Notes under the pieces: model-generated
The model's database searches: none
Seen by the model: the letters and a program-made list of their open reading frames with translations, nothing else
What the model was told of the DNA's origin: nothing
Translations under genes and position numbers: made by a program
NCBI GenBank assembly: GCA_028687435.1
Contig: JAQUAF010000003.1
Location: forward strand, 62,001-126,000
DNA: 64,000 nucleotides
Reading direction: 5' to 3'
Origin: Verrucomicrobiia bacterium
GTDB taxonomy: Bacteria; Verrucomicrobiota; Verrucomicrobiia; JABWAM01
Shown here: one piece after another, positions 41,214 to 50,143 of the stretch
Layout of the letters: every line of letters begins with the position of its first letter
Position numbering within the stretch: the stretch's first letter is position 1

Positions 41214-42155
41214 ATGGAGAAAAAAATGGCATATCCAATCAGCAAGCTGGCCCCCGGATGGTGGGATTACACAACACTTGAACCTGAATTGCTGCGTGAC
41301 GCGGCCCGGTTGACGCCAAAGGATCTGCGTCAATTGTCGCGTCCGGGATTTCAAGTCCGGTTTTACGACACGGCGCAGGAGTTTTATTGCGCGGAGGCGT
41401 TGGAATACATCGATGCCTGGCGGCAGGCGGCGCCGGACAGGCCGGCGGGTATTTGTGGGCCGATTGGACCGACGGAGCAATTGCCTTTGGTGGCCCGGAT
41501 GGTGAATGCCTTTGGTTTGAACCTGAAGAACGCCCATTTTTGGGGCATGGATGAGTGGGTGATCGATGGCGAGCCGGTGGCCGAGACACATCCGCTGTCC
41601 TTTGCCAAGTGCGACAGGGAGATGTGTTTTGACCGCATTGAGTCAAGGTTGCGCATGCCCGCGGAAAACATGCATTTTCCAACCGGCGATCTGAAGGTGT
41701 ACAGCCGGAGTTACGAACAGGTTCGGTGTGTGTTGATGCAGGGTGGACAGGGGGAGATCAAGCATTGGGCGTTCAACGATCCGCTGCCCCGGAAGGGAGG
41801 GTTCAAGGATAAACCGCCCTCGTTTGAGGAATACCGGGAGTTGAAAACTCGTATTGTGGAGTTGCATCCCGTGACGATCATTCAGAATGCGCGCACCTCG
41901 GGAGGAGGCAATGTTGATTTGGTGCCGACCCATGCCGCCACAGTGGGGCCTTGGGAGACGTGGAAGGCGGAGAAGGTTTCCATCTGGCATCCGGGGCATC
42001 ATGACAATCCGTTTGGAATGCGGCTGACGGCCCTGATGATCAGCAAGGGGCTGGCCGATCCGCGGGTGCCGATGTCCATGCTGGCCAGGCATCCCAATGT
42101 GCAGTTCAACTATTTGCAGTCCGGCATTGGATCGGTGGTTGTGGAGATGCACTGA
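41214..42155 (+). CDS. glucosamine-6-phosphate deaminase-like protein, divergent
   Basis: 313 residues, NagB/RpiA/SOL fold. The NagB signature region is recognisable as [20 protein letters not shown] near residue 112 and [11 protein letters not shown] near residue 180. Aligned by eye to E. coli NagB, the catalytic Asp72 is present in MDE and His143 is kept, but Asp141 appears replaced and Glu148 is Asp. This suggests a changed reaction or substrate. It is coupled to the PIG-L deacetylase (3 bp), consistent with a two-step amino-sugar pathway. An internal ATG gives MAYPISK. Confidence 0.8.
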   Translation: MEKKMAYPISKLAPGWWDYTTLEPELLRDAARLTPKDLRQLSRPGFQVRFYDTAQEFYCAEALEYIDAWRQAAPDRPAGICGPIGPTEQLPLVARMVNAFGLNLKNAHFWGMDEWVIDGEPVAETHPLSFAKCDREMCFDRIESRLRMPAENMHFPTGDLKVYSRSYEQVRCVLMQGGQGEIKHWAFNDPLPRKGGFKDKPPSFEEYRELKTRIVELHPVTIIQNARTSGGGNVDLVPTHAATVGPWETWKAEKVSIWHPGHHDNPFGMRLTALMISKGLADPRVPMSMLARHPNVQFNYLQSGIGSVVVEMH

Positions 42156-42170
42156 GATTTGGATCGTCCG

Positions 42171-42800
42171 CTATTCGCCTTTTTGCTCTTCGTTGCTTTC
42201 AGAGGTTGACGGGGAGCAGGGTGGGTTTTCCTGGCCGCTTTCCACCGGGGCGGGAGTTCCCTCTGTCGCTGGGGCAGGGGCCGGGGCAAGCATTGCGGAA
42301 ACCCTGGACTGGATGGCCGGAAGTTGTTCCATGCTCAATTCCGGATCGGGGATCATGAAGACCTCGTGGGTTTTGAGGTGTTCATAGATCATGATTCTGG
42401 AAGCTTTGCCATCTTCATTGCCGGGTTGGAGCTGGGTTTCGCGGTGCCGCAGGATGCGTTTGCGTTCCAGCATGACGGCCAGCAGATAACGGGCTTCCCT
42501 TTGTTCGGGGGTGGGGTCTTCCATCATCTTTCGAAGCAGGGATTCGGCGTTTTCGCGGGGAAGGGGATCGGGCGGCGGCGGCGGAGGGGGATCGAAAGTG
42601 CCTTCCCAATAGGAGATGACCCCGGCTTTTTCGCGCAAGGTCTGGCCTCCCGCCGAACTCCAGCAGGCATGGCAGAGGTCCTGCCGCCGGTAGGTGTTTT
42701 TGTCGATGGACAGGATGGTGTGGCAGGAAGCCTTGTCCTCGAAAGGACTCTGGCATCCGGTGCAAAGGGTGCTTCGTTTTTGGATATTCCACTCTTCCAT
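42171..42800 (-). CDS. hypothetical cytoplasmic zinc-binding protein
   Basis: 209 residues from the ATG at 42800. N-terminal metal-binding cysteines: CTGC near residue 12 and a second pair CHAC near residue 40, spaced as a zinc ribbon or treble clef. A proline run (PPPPPPPDPLP) follows, then a helical middle (RYLLAVMLERKRILRHRETQ) and a proline/alanine/serine-rich acidic tail. No membrane helix. I recall proteins of this plan in PVC genomes but know no function. The middle may dimerise. Confidence 0.7.
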   Translation of the reverse strand: MEEWNIQKRSTLCTGCQSPFEDKASCHTILSIDKNTYRRQDLCHACWSSAGGQTLREKAGVISYWEGTFDPPPPPPPDPLPRENAESLLRKMMEDPTPEQREARYLLAVMLERKRILRHRETQLQPGNEDGKASRIMIYEHLKTHEVFMIPDPELSMEQLPAIQSRVSAMLAPAPAPATEGTPAPVESGQENPPCSPSTSESNEEQKGE

Positions 42801-43071
42801 GGCGTCCACACTGGAAAAGAGACGCGAAAAATGCAAGCGACTTCATCTTTGAATCGTCAAAACCCCGATTTTTTTTGATTTGCATCTTTGGAGTTGGCCG
42901 GTAGAGTGAATGGGTGTGGCAGGTTGGCTTTCGCGCGACCTTTTTGGAGGGCTTCGACTTCCTGTTAAAAAAATGGCAGGCTGCAGGAGAACGCGGGCGC
43001 ACGGACTGTGACGCGCTGCGCTTTTGCGTTGTATTGTTTGATCCAATCCCACGGCACCGCTTTGCAAAATT

Positions 43072-44826
43072 ATGACTATTTGCGACATTACCGATACGAG
43101 CAAGATGACCCCGCAGGTTGTTCACCCGCTGAAAAACGGGGCGAAGATCCTCCTTTCCAGCGTGTTTGGGCCTTACGCCCAGGATGATGAGTACGGAAGC
43201 CGTTCCATCAATCCCATGGAATTGTACCATAACCAGGTGACCCGGGTGCAGGGCGCCTTTTCCCTGCGCATGTTTCACCGAAGCTGGGGGCTTATGTTGA
43301 TCCAGGCCAATTTGGACGCTTCCTGCACCTGCCTGGATTTTCCGATTCTGGATCGTTTCATTGAGGAGATTCGCGAACATGAGTATGATATCGTGGGGAT
43401 CAGTTCCATCATGCCCAACGTGGGCAAGGTCAGGAAAATGTGCGAGCTGATCCGCCGTTATCTGCCCGAGGCGAAGATCGTGGTGGGAGGTCATATTTCC
43501 AACATGCCGGATATCGAGTCCCAATTTGACGCGGATTTTGTGGTGCGCGGAGACGGGGTGCGCTGGTTTCGCCGGTATCTGGGGGAGGATGAAAACCAGG
43601 CCATCCGGCATCCGTTGATTTATTCAGGCAGCGGCCTGCGGACCATGGGGTTCCAGCAGGCTTTTGATCCGCGCAACACGGCTGCCACGCTGATTCCTTC
43701 GGTGGGATGTCCGCTGGGATGCAATTTTTGCTGCACCTCCGCGATGTTTGGCGGCAAGGGCAAGTTTGTGAACTTTTACGACAAGGGCGATGAATTGTTC
43801 GATCTGATGGATCAGATGGAGAAGGAGATGAGGGTGCAATCGTTCTTCATCATGGACGAAAACTTCCTGCTGCATCGGAAACGCGCTTTGCGTTTATTGG
43901 AACTCATGCAAAAGCATGACAAGGATTGGTCGCTTTACGTTTTCAGTTCTGCGAATGCCCTGAAGGCTTATACCATGGAGCAGTTGGTGGGGCTTGGCAT
44001 TTCATGGGTTTGGAAGGGGCTGGAGGGCAAAAACAGCCGGTACAACAAGCTCGACAACACCGACACCCACAGGCTTGTCCGCAATTTTCAGGAGCATGGC
44101 ATCCGGGTGATGGGGTCAAGCATTATTGGGTTGGAGGAACATTCCCCGGAGAACATCGACGAGGTGATCGAACACGCGGTCAGTCACGACACGGAGTTTC
44201 ACCAGTTCATGCTGTATTCACCGTCGCCCGGCACGCCGCTTTACGCTGAGTTGTCAGCCAAGGGGGCGTTGTATGGGTTTGATGAATTTGACCATGCGGA
44301 TCTTCACGGACAGTACCGTTTCAATTATCGTCATCCCAACATCGAGCCCGGGCAGGAGACGGAGTTTTTGTTGCGCGCATTTCAGCGGGATTTTGAGGCC
44401 AATGGTCCCAGTGTGTTGCGTGTTGTCCGCAGCACTTTGAAGGGATGGAAGAAATACAAGAATCATCCGGAGGCCCGTATCCGGCGCCGGTTTGCCCGGG
44501 AGGTTGATGGCGCTCCCACGGTGTTCGCCGCCGCGCTTTGGGCGGCCCGGTTATGGTTCAGGAAAAACCGGCCTTTGGTCGCCAAAATCGACGCGATCCT
44601 GCAGGAGATCAAGGATGAGTTTGGCTTCAAGGCCCGTGTCAGCGGACCTTTGCTTGGCCCCGTTGTCCTGTACATGTTGTGGGCCGAGGAACGGCGGCTG
44701 GGCGGGAGTTGGACCTATGAGCCGCCCACTTTTTACGAGATCAACCGCCGGGATTCCTCCCACGCAAAATTGAATGGCAGCGCCCCGGCGTTGTTGCGTT
44801 CGATTTTGCCGCGCGCGCAATCCTGA
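43072..44826 (+). CDS. B12-binding-domain radical SAM protein
   Basis: 584 residues. The N-terminal half resembles a cobalamin-binding Rossmann domain (YDIVGISSIMPNVGKVRKMC, IVVGGHISNMPDIESQFDAD). The radical SAM cysteines are in SVGCPLGCNFCCTSAMFGG near residue 212, and FFIMDENFLLHRKRALRLLE is the typical following segment. B12-radical SAM enzymes methylate or rearrange unreactive carbons in lipids, hopanoids and natural products. The final about 130 residues (RIRRRFAREVDGAPTVFAAA) are family-specific. It fits the cobalamin salvage genes in this window. The substrate is unknown. Confidence 0.88.
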   Translation: MTICDITDTSKMTPQVVHPLKNGAKILLSSVFGPYAQDDEYGSRSINPMELYHNQVTRVQGAFSLRMFHRSWGLMLIQANLDASCTCLDFPILDRFIEEIREHEYDIVGISSIMPNVGKVRKMCELIRRYLPEAKIVVGGHISNMPDIESQFDADFVVRGDGVRWFRRYLGEDENQAIRHPLIYSGSGLRTMGFQQAFDPRNTAATLIPSVGCPLGCNFCCTSAMFGGKGKFVNFYDKGDELFDLMDQMEKEMRVQSFFIMDENFLLHRKRALRLLELMQKHDKDWSLYVFSSANALKAYTMEQLVGLGISWVWKGLEGKNSRYNKLDNTDTHRLVRNFQEHGIRVMGSSIIGLEEHSPENIDEVIEHAVSHDTEFHQFMLYSPSPGTPLYAELSAKGALYGFDEFDHADLHGQYRFNYRHPNIEPGQETEFLLRAFQRDFEANGPSVLRVVRSTLKGWKKYKNHPEARIRRRFAREVDGAPTVFAAALWAARLWFRKNRPLVAKIDAILQEIKDEFGFKARVSGPLLGPVVLYMLWAEERRLGGSWTYEPPTFYEINRRDSSHAKLNGSAPALLRSILPRAQS

Positions 44827-44845
44827 AGCTGGATGGCGGGTGGGC

Positions 44846-45253
44846 TTACCGGAAGATGAACCCGGTTTTGGCGGTGATTTCCAACACCGCCTCCTGTTTG
44901 AACCGTTCCTTGTAGGAACTGGCGATGTCCGCGATTTTTTGTCTGGTCTCAGGTGTGTCCGGCGCGGCCACCATCAGGATTTTTGACGGTTCCGCGTGGG
45001 TTTTGCCATTGTCCCGCCAATAGCCTTTGGCGTTGAAGACCGTGAACCCGTCCGGGAAACGGGGAACGATCTCGCGTTGCAAAAAGGCGTTCCATTCGGT
45101 TTCGGAGACGATGGCTTTTCCATTGTCGCGGCTGAGTCCGAAGCAAAGCTCATAGCGCATCCCGGCTGTTGTGGCGGCGCACCCGGCCAGCATTCCCGCC
45201 ATCAGAAGGGCGGACAAGATGAACAGGGCATTCCTACAACTCGATGCTGTCAT
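44846..45253 (-). CDS. DUF3574-family lipoprotein
   Basis: 135 residues. Signal sequence ending in the lipobox LAGC at residues 22-25 (MLAGCAAT), so probably an outer- or inner-membrane lipoprotein. The mature part matches the DUF3574 pattern: YELCFGLSRDNGKAIVSETE, REIVPRFPDGFTVFNAKGYW and EPSKILMVA. Function unknown. Its start overlaps by 20 bp the stop of the upstream metallo-beta-lactamase-fold gene, implying coupling. Confidence 0.8.
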   Translation of the reverse strand: MTASSCRNALFILSALLMAGMLAGCAATTAGMRYELCFGLSRDNGKAIVSETEWNAFLQREIVPRFPDGFTVFNAKGYWRDNGKTHAEPSKILMVAAPDTPETRQKIADIASSYKERFKQEAVLEITAKTGFIFR

Positions 45254-46634
45254 GCAGGTTGGGAATGGAAATTTGGGACTTGGGATGGGTTTCCCTGAGG
45301 GAAGCGGCCAGGGTGTTGGCGTGTCTTTCCTGTCCGTGGGTCAGGATGATTTTCTCAAGGGATCCGGTGCTTTTTTTTACCAGATTCACCAGTTCATTGT
45401 GATCGGCATGGGCGCTGAAGGCGTCCATGACCTCGATTTGGGCTTCCACCCTGTGTTTTTCGCCGAAGATACTGACCTGGGGTTGTTTGTCGGTCAGGGC
45501 GCGTCCAAGGGTCTGGGGCGCGCAGAAACCGACGAGGAGAATGGTATTTCGCGGATCGCCGATGTTGTTTTTGAGGTGGTGGCGGATGCGGCCCGCTTCG
45601 CACATGCCCGAGGCGGAAATGATGATGCACGGGTCTTTCCGTTCGTTCAACGACTTGGATTCGTCAACGGAGCGGATGTAGGCGAGGCTTTGCAGCCCGA
45701 AAGGATTGTTGTTGAGCCGGAGTTTTTCGTTGGTGGAATCGTTGAAGCATTCCGGATGCATCCGGAAAACCTCGGTGATGTTGACGGACAGGGGACTGTC
45801 GATATAGACGGGAATCTTGGGCACTTTTTTGGATTCCGTCAGTTCGTGAAGGGCGTAAACGAGCTGCTGGGTGCGTCCGACGGAAAAGGAGGGGATGATC
45901 ACCTTGCCGTTCCGGTTGATGGTCTGGTTGATGATTTCGCTGAGCTTTGACCATGCAAGTTCCTGGGGTTCGTGGACCCGCCCCCCATAGGTGCTTTCCA
46001 GAAGGAGCACATCCACGTCCTCGAACGGGGTGGGATCGCGCAGGATGTCGTTTTGGCCGCGGCCCAGATCGCCGCTGAAGCCCAGCCGGACGTGGCGGCC
46101 GTTTTCCCGGACGTCGAGAATCACCTCCGAGGAGCCGAGAATGTGGCCCGCGTCGCAGAAGGTGATGGTGATGCCTTCGGCGATGTCGAAGGTGCGGTCA
46201 TAGGCCACCGACATGAATTGTTGGACGGCGGCCTTGGCCTCGACCATGGTGTAGAGAGGTTCGGCCAAGGGGAGGTTGCGCCCCTCCTTTTTGTTGATCT
46301 TGTTGATGAAGGCGCAGTCATATTCCTGGATGTGGGCGCTGTCCTCGAGCATCAGGGTGGCGAGATCGCGGGTGGCGTGGTTGCAGAAGACGCTGCCGGT
46401 GAATCCCTGCCTCACCAGGTTGGGGACGTTGCCGCTGTGGTCGATGTGGGCGTGGGATAGCAGGGCGCAATGAATGTCCGCCGGTTTGAATGGGAACTGG
46501 CGGTTGCGATCCATGGATTCCTTTCGTTTGCCCTGGAAAAAACCGCATTCGAGGAGGATTCGTTTTCCGCAAGCTTCAAGCAGATACATGGAGCCGGTGA
46601 CCGTCTTTGCCGCGCCGTGGAAGGTGAGTTTCAT
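45234..46634 (-). CDS. beta-CASP metallo-beta-lactamase-fold RNase-like protein
   Basis: 466 residues from the ATG at 46634, because the family start is MKLTFHGAAKTVTGSMYLLE. A longer open frame begins inside the upstream hydrolase and is not used. The zinc motif HAHIDHSG is near residue 58; the beta-CASP domain contains LLESTYGGRVH, GKVIIPSFSVGRTQQLVYAL, SASGMCEAGRIRHHLKNN and FSAHADHNELV. Such proteins are RNA-processing exo/endonucleases (YsgA/Ysh1-like group). The leader carries four 7-bp repeats. Confidence 0.93.
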   Translation of the reverse strand: MKLTFHGAAKTVTGSMYLLEACGKRILLECGFFQGKRKESMDRNRQFPFKPADIHCALLSHAHIDHSGNVPNLVRQGFTGSVFCNHATRDLATLMLEDSAHIQEYDCAFINKINKKEGRNLPLAEPLYTMVEAKAAVQQFMSVAYDRTFDIAEGITITFCDAGHILGSSEVILDVRENGRHVRLGFSGDLGRGQNDILRDPTPFEDVDVLLLESTYGGRVHEPQELAWSKLSEIINQTINRNGKVIIPSFSVGRTQQLVYALHELTESKKVPKIPVYIDSPLSVNITEVFRMHPECFNDSTNEKLRLNNNPFGLQSLAYIRSVDESKSLNERKDPCIIISASGMCEAGRIRHHLKNNIGDPRNTILLVGFCAPQTLGRALTDKQPQVSIFGEKHRVEAQIEVMDAFSAHADHNELVNLVKKSTGSLEKIILTHGQERHANTLAASLRETHPKSQISIPNLHDSIEL

Positions 46635-46642
46635 GGGTGGAG

Positions 46643-46670
46643 ATTCACGATTCAAGATCAAGGATTCAAG
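46643..46670 (-). repeat. four 7-bp units in the leader of the beta-CASP gene
   Basis: Read on the plus strand as ATTCACG, ATTCAAG, ATCAAGG, ATTCAAG with exact 7-bp period; on the coding strand this is a CTTGAAT-type repeat ending 9 bases before the ATG at 46634. Confidence 0.7.
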
Positions 46671-48189
46671 GTTTTTCTTGCGGGCCGGTTTCCCGGAGCG
46701 CATTGATTTTTTTGATGGGCTGGTTGTTCTCGTCCCGGAATTCGAAATAAAATCCGGCTTCCGGCGGAAATTCCATTTTTCCCTTGGTGACGCGGATCGT
46801 AAAGGTGATGTCCTTGCCCCAAAGGTCCTTGGGGTCTTTTCCAGTGTATTCCTTGCGGAAATCGGATCGAATCTTTTCCCCTGCGGACAGCAGAAACGGT
46901 TTTTTTGTCTGGTCGCACACGTTTTTGTCTTCATCCCGGACCAGCACGGAGAGTTTTGCTCCTTCGCATGTCCCGGGCGCCTGCCAGAAAAACGTCCATG
47001 CAACAAAATTGGCGGGGGCTTTTTCCGCGGTTCGAAACGTGATTTCCTGGGAAACCTTGCGATCGTTCTCTTCCTCCATCCGTTTTTGTTCCGCCACGGC
47101 TTCCTTCCATTGGCTTGCGGCGGCATCCGTCACTTTTGGCAGGTTTTGGACAAAATCCCGCAGGCTTGCAAAAAACGCCCCGGGTTCATCCTCAAACGGG
47201 GCGTGGGCGGAACGTTCGAACATCGTCAATTTTGAGCCGGGAAAACATTTTTGAAATTTTTCCGGTTTGTCCGTGTTCCAGGTGAGATCCATTTTCCCCT
47301 CCATGATCAGGATGGGGATGGGGCATTTGTCAAAAGTTCCGCGCGGTCCGGCCGGCCTGATGGTTCTGCTGATTTCATTTCGGAAGACAGGATCGTGTTT
47401 CCATTCATAACGCGCCATCCGGGCCAGTTGTTCGGTTGTGGGACGGTAGAAAGACTGCCGTTTCCAATCACCGTTCAAATGGGTGTTGTAAACGAGTTTT
47501 TCCAGCGGAAGATCCTTGATTTGGCGGATTTCCCCGATTCGTTTGATTTCTTCATTGGAAAGGAATTCACCCTGCCGGCTTTTTCCCGGTGAAAGCGGCA
47601 GGGCGCATCTGGCGCTCACCAGAGCCATTCCGGCCACCCGTTCCGGATATTTTACCGCATAATGCTGGGCTAGGAATCCCCCGTAGGACCACCCCAGGAC
47701 GATCCACTTGTCGATTTTCAACGCGGCGCGAAGCGCATCCAGATCATTGACCGCCTGGTCCGCCGTGTAACCGTCTCCTTTCTTGTAGTCCGATATTCCG
47801 CAGCCTCGCTGATCGTAGTACACCACCTTTGCAAATTCCGCCGCGCGGGAAAAGCATGGATGGAAACCGTGGTGGGTTCCGCCGGGACCTCCGTTGATCA
47901 GAACAAGAGGCGTTCCCTGGCCTTCCATTTCACAGTACAATTCACAGCCGCCCACATTGATTCGTTGTTTTTGTCCCTTGAACGAATCGCACAGCGGAGG
48001 GACTTCGGGAATTTCTTGAAGGTTTTTTTCAATGTGAACCGCCCGATCCAGAACGGTTTCCCGGTTTTTTATGCCGTTTTCCCCGGCTCCGGTTGCGGAA
48101 GCCAATCCTCCCAACAACAGGAGGCTTATTGTCCTTGAGAAGCTGTTTTTAATGGCGGATTTCATGTTGTTGACTTGTTTTTCAAACAT
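46666..48189 (-). CDS. secreted proline iminopeptidase-like alpha/beta hydrolase
   Basis: 507 residues from the ATG at 48189, which has a good AGGAA and overlaps the end of the upstream gene; ATG 48165 is an alternative. Signal peptide SRTISLLLLGGLASATGAG. The alpha/beta-hydrolase core begins near residue 69: LVLINGGPGGTHHGFHP (oxyanion loop), VVYYDQRGCGISD, and nucleophile elbow GWSYGGFLAQHYAVKYP with serine. The HGGPGG-like start resembles proline iminopeptidase. A C-terminal extra domain of about 130 residues (NFVAWTFFWQAPGTCEGAKL) is unassigned, perhaps a carbohydrate- or surface-binding part. Confidence 0.85.
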   Translation of the reverse strand: MFEKQVNNMKSAIKNSFSRTISLLLLGGLASATGAGENGIKNRETVLDRAVHIEKNLQEIPEVPPLCDSFKGQKQRINVGGCELYCEMEGQGTPLVLINGGPGGTHHGFHPCFSRAAEFAKVVYYDQRGCGISDYKKGDGYTADQAVNDLDALRAALKIDKWIVLGWSYGGFLAQHYAVKYPERVAGMALVSARCALPLSPGKSRQGEFLSNEEIKRIGEIRQIKDLPLEKLVYNTHLNGDWKRQSFYRPTTEQLARMARYEWKHDPVFRNEISRTIRPAGPRGTFDKCPIPILIMEGKMDLTWNTDKPEKFQKCFPGSKLTMFERSAHAPFEDEPGAFFASLRDFVQNLPKVTDAAASQWKEAVAEQKRMEEENDRKVSQEITFRTAEKAPANFVAWTFFWQAPGTCEGAKLSVLVRDEDKNVCDQTKKPFLLSAGEKIRSDFRKEYTGKDPKDLWGKDITFTIRVTKGKMEFPPEAGFYFEFRDENNQPIKKINALRETGPQEKP

Positions 48190-49102
48190 CGATTTCCTGG
48201 CCTTCGGCGGCGGCCAGGATGCGGTCGCTGGAGATGCCCTGTTCCCGGGCGGCCTGGCGGGCCCGGGCCAGTTGGGCGTCCAAAAGGTCGTCGGTTCGCA
48301 TGGGATCGTGGTGGGTGAGAACCATGCGTTCCACGCCGCCTTCGCGCATCCAGCGCAGGCAATGGTCCCACGAGGAGTGACCCCATCCACGGCGTTGGGA
48401 CGGGTATTCCTCCGGGGTGTAGGTGCAGTCGATGAGCAGAACATGGGCGTTGCGGATGAATTCAATGAATCTTTTGTCCGCCGTGGCAACGGCGGTGTCC
48501 GCGTTGCCGAAAAGGGAATCGTCCTCATCGCCTGCGGCCTCTCCGGGCTTGGCCTTGAACAGGTTTTGGTAGGGTTCGTGGTCGCCGGTATAGACCAGGG
48601 AACGGCCGTCTTCCGTGAGCCGGTAGCCGAGGCTGAGCACGGGATGATTGACCAGATGGGTCTGCGCATCCAGGGAACCCAGCTTGAACCGGGTTTCGCC
48701 AAAGGATTCGTAGCGGATTTGGGCGGCGAGTTGTTGACGGGATATCGGGAAAAACTCGTAGCTCATCTGCAGTTGAAAGGCTTTTTCGATGGTTTGATTG
48801 CTGTTCAATTGCATGGGGCCGGTGATGCGGATGGATGCGCCCGGGATGTAGCAGGGGATGAAAAAGGGAAACCCCTGAATGTGATCCCAATGGGTGTGGG
48901 AGATGAGCAGATGGATCGGGGGCGGAGGGCCGCGTTTCATCAGGTCGGCCCCCAAACCGCGGATGCCGGTGCCTGCGTCGAGGATGACACATTCGCCAGC
49001 CCGGGTTTTGACCTCGTAACAGGGAGTGTTGCCGCCGTGTCGAAGGGTGGTCGGGCCGGGACAAGGGATGGAGCCGCGAACTCCCCAAAAACGAAGTTTC
49101 AT
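48182..49102 (-). CDS. metallo-beta-lactamase-fold phosphodiesterase-like hydrolase
   Basis: 306 residues from the ATG at 49102. The start MKLRFWGVRGSIPCPGPTTL is characteristic of a PhnP/RNase Z-like subgroup. The zinc motif is SHTHWDHIQGFPFF near residue 79, with a downstream aspartate and histidine in LLIDCTYTPEEY and LTHHDPMRTDDLL. It may hydrolyse cyclic or nucleotidyl phosphodiesters; the exact substrate is unknown. The stop overlaps the next gene's ATG. Four heptad repeats lie in its leader. Confidence 0.9.
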   Translation of the reverse strand: MKLRFWGVRGSIPCPGPTTLRHGGNTPCYEVKTRAGECVILDAGTGIRGLGADLMKRGPPPPIHLLISHTHWDHIQGFPFFIPCYIPGASIRITGPMQLNSNQTIEKAFQLQMSYEFFPISRQQLAAQIRYESFGETRFKLGSLDAQTHLVNHPVLSLGYRLTEDGRSLVYTGDHEPYQNLFKAKPGEAAGDEDDSLFGNADTAVATADKRFIEFIRNAHVLLIDCTYTPEEYPSQRRGWGHSSWDHCLRWMREGGVERMVLTHHDPMRTDDLLDAQLARARQAAREQGISSDRILAAAEGQEIDV

Positions 49103-49110
49103 GGAGGAAG

Positions 49111-49138
49111 ATTCAAGATTCAAAATTCAAGATTCAAG
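49111..49138 (-). repeat. four 7-bp CTTGAAT units in the leader of the MBL gene
   Basis: On the plus strand ATTCAAG, ATTCAAA, ATTCAAG, ATTCAAG in exact 7-bp tandem, ending 9 bases from the ATG at 49102. The clearest example of this leader repeat in the window. Confidence 0.8.
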
Positions 49139-49219
49139 ATCAAACTTGCGAATTCCGGGGCGAATTTTGCGGAAAAATGTAACGTTTGTGTTGTTGCGGA
49201 TGATCAATAAAAGGCGGGG

Positions 49220-50107
49220 TTATTGGCTGGCCGGTTTCTTCTGGATTTTGAGAAACTTCATGGCCTTGTCGAGTTCCTGGGGCATCCGCAGGGTGATGTC
49301 CTGCAGGATCTGGGGCTGAATCTGCAGGGATTCCGCCACGGCTGCCGCGGATGGCTCGATCACGGTGTTGCCGCTTTGCCCCAGTGGCAGTTTTTTGCAC
49401 AGGTTGTTGGCTGCGATGACCCGCTGGGTCAGCGGCGGACGCGCGCCGGTGTCCGGCAAATGATGGTTTTCGATGGCATCCACCAGGGATGGGGTCAGTT
49501 TCCAACGATTGGCCAGCAGCCTTCCCACTTGCGCGTGATCGAAACCGAAACATTCCATTTCCGCAAGGTTCAAGGAGGTGGATGTGGCCGCGCTTCGGGA
49601 CATGGCGATTTCGTAGTCTCCGGGGATTGCCTTGAGCAGTATCACCTTGCCCAGATCATGCAGCAAACCTGCCAGAAAATGTGTTTCCAATTCATCATCC
49701 GGGACGTTTTGCGCTTTTCCCAGCAACCGGCAGGCCACGGCTGTGCCCAGGCAATGGACCCAGAACTCCTGGGGATTCAGGGCCATGCCGCGGCCGCCCA
49801 CCACGATCCGGTCCAGCACCGCCGTGCAGGTGGCCAGGTTTTTGACCGTGTTGACTCCCAGCATGATGACCGCCTCGGTCAGCGAATTGACGGGCTGGCT
49901 CATGCCGTAAAAAGCGGAGTTGATGAGTTTGAGGACCTTGGCGGAAAGCACCGGGTCGAGCATGATGAGCTTGACCAGTTCATTTGCGTCGGTTTCCAGA
50001 TTGCGGGACATTTCCGTCAGCTTGTTGAAGACGGGTGAAATGGCCGGCATCTCATCGACGGCCTGCTTGATGAGCCGGATGATTCCGAGTTTGGTGGGGG
50101 ATGGCAT
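49220..50107 (-). CDS. HDOD-domain signalling protein (copy 2)
   Basis: 295 residues from the ATG at 50107. HDOD features: MPAISPVFNKLTEMSRNLET, DPVLSAKVLKLINSAFYGMS, FLAGLLHDLGKVILLKAIPG, GFDHAQVGRLLANRWKL and NHHLPDTGARPPLTQ. Closely parallels the copy at 25319 but without its long middle insertion. Likely a regulator of signalling or motility; neither copy has a GGDEF or EAL domain attached. It lies just downstream of the transketolase gene on the same strand, 36 bp apart, so may share its transcript. Confidence 0.9.
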   Translation of the reverse strand: MPSPTKLGIIRLIKQAVDEMPAISPVFNKLTEMSRNLETDANELVKLIMLDPVLSAKVLKLINSAFYGMSQPVNSLTEAVIMLGVNTVKNLATCTAVLDRIVVGGRGMALNPQEFWVHCLGTAVACRLLGKAQNVPDDELETHFLAGLLHDLGKVILLKAIPGDYEIAMSRSAATSTSLNLAEMECFGFDHAQVGRLLANRWKLTPSLVDAIENHHLPDTGARPPLTQRVIAANNLCKKLPLGQSGNTVIEPSAAAVAESLQIQPQILQDITLRMPQELDKAMKFLKIQKKPASQ

Positions 50108-50143
50108 GTGGAATTTGCCTGCCTGAACCGGCGGCAAACCGGA

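Noticed and set aside
46635-47126. N-terminal extension of the beta-CASP protein
   Set aside because: The extra 164 codons overlap the hydrolase gene in another frame and the conserved family start is at 46634.
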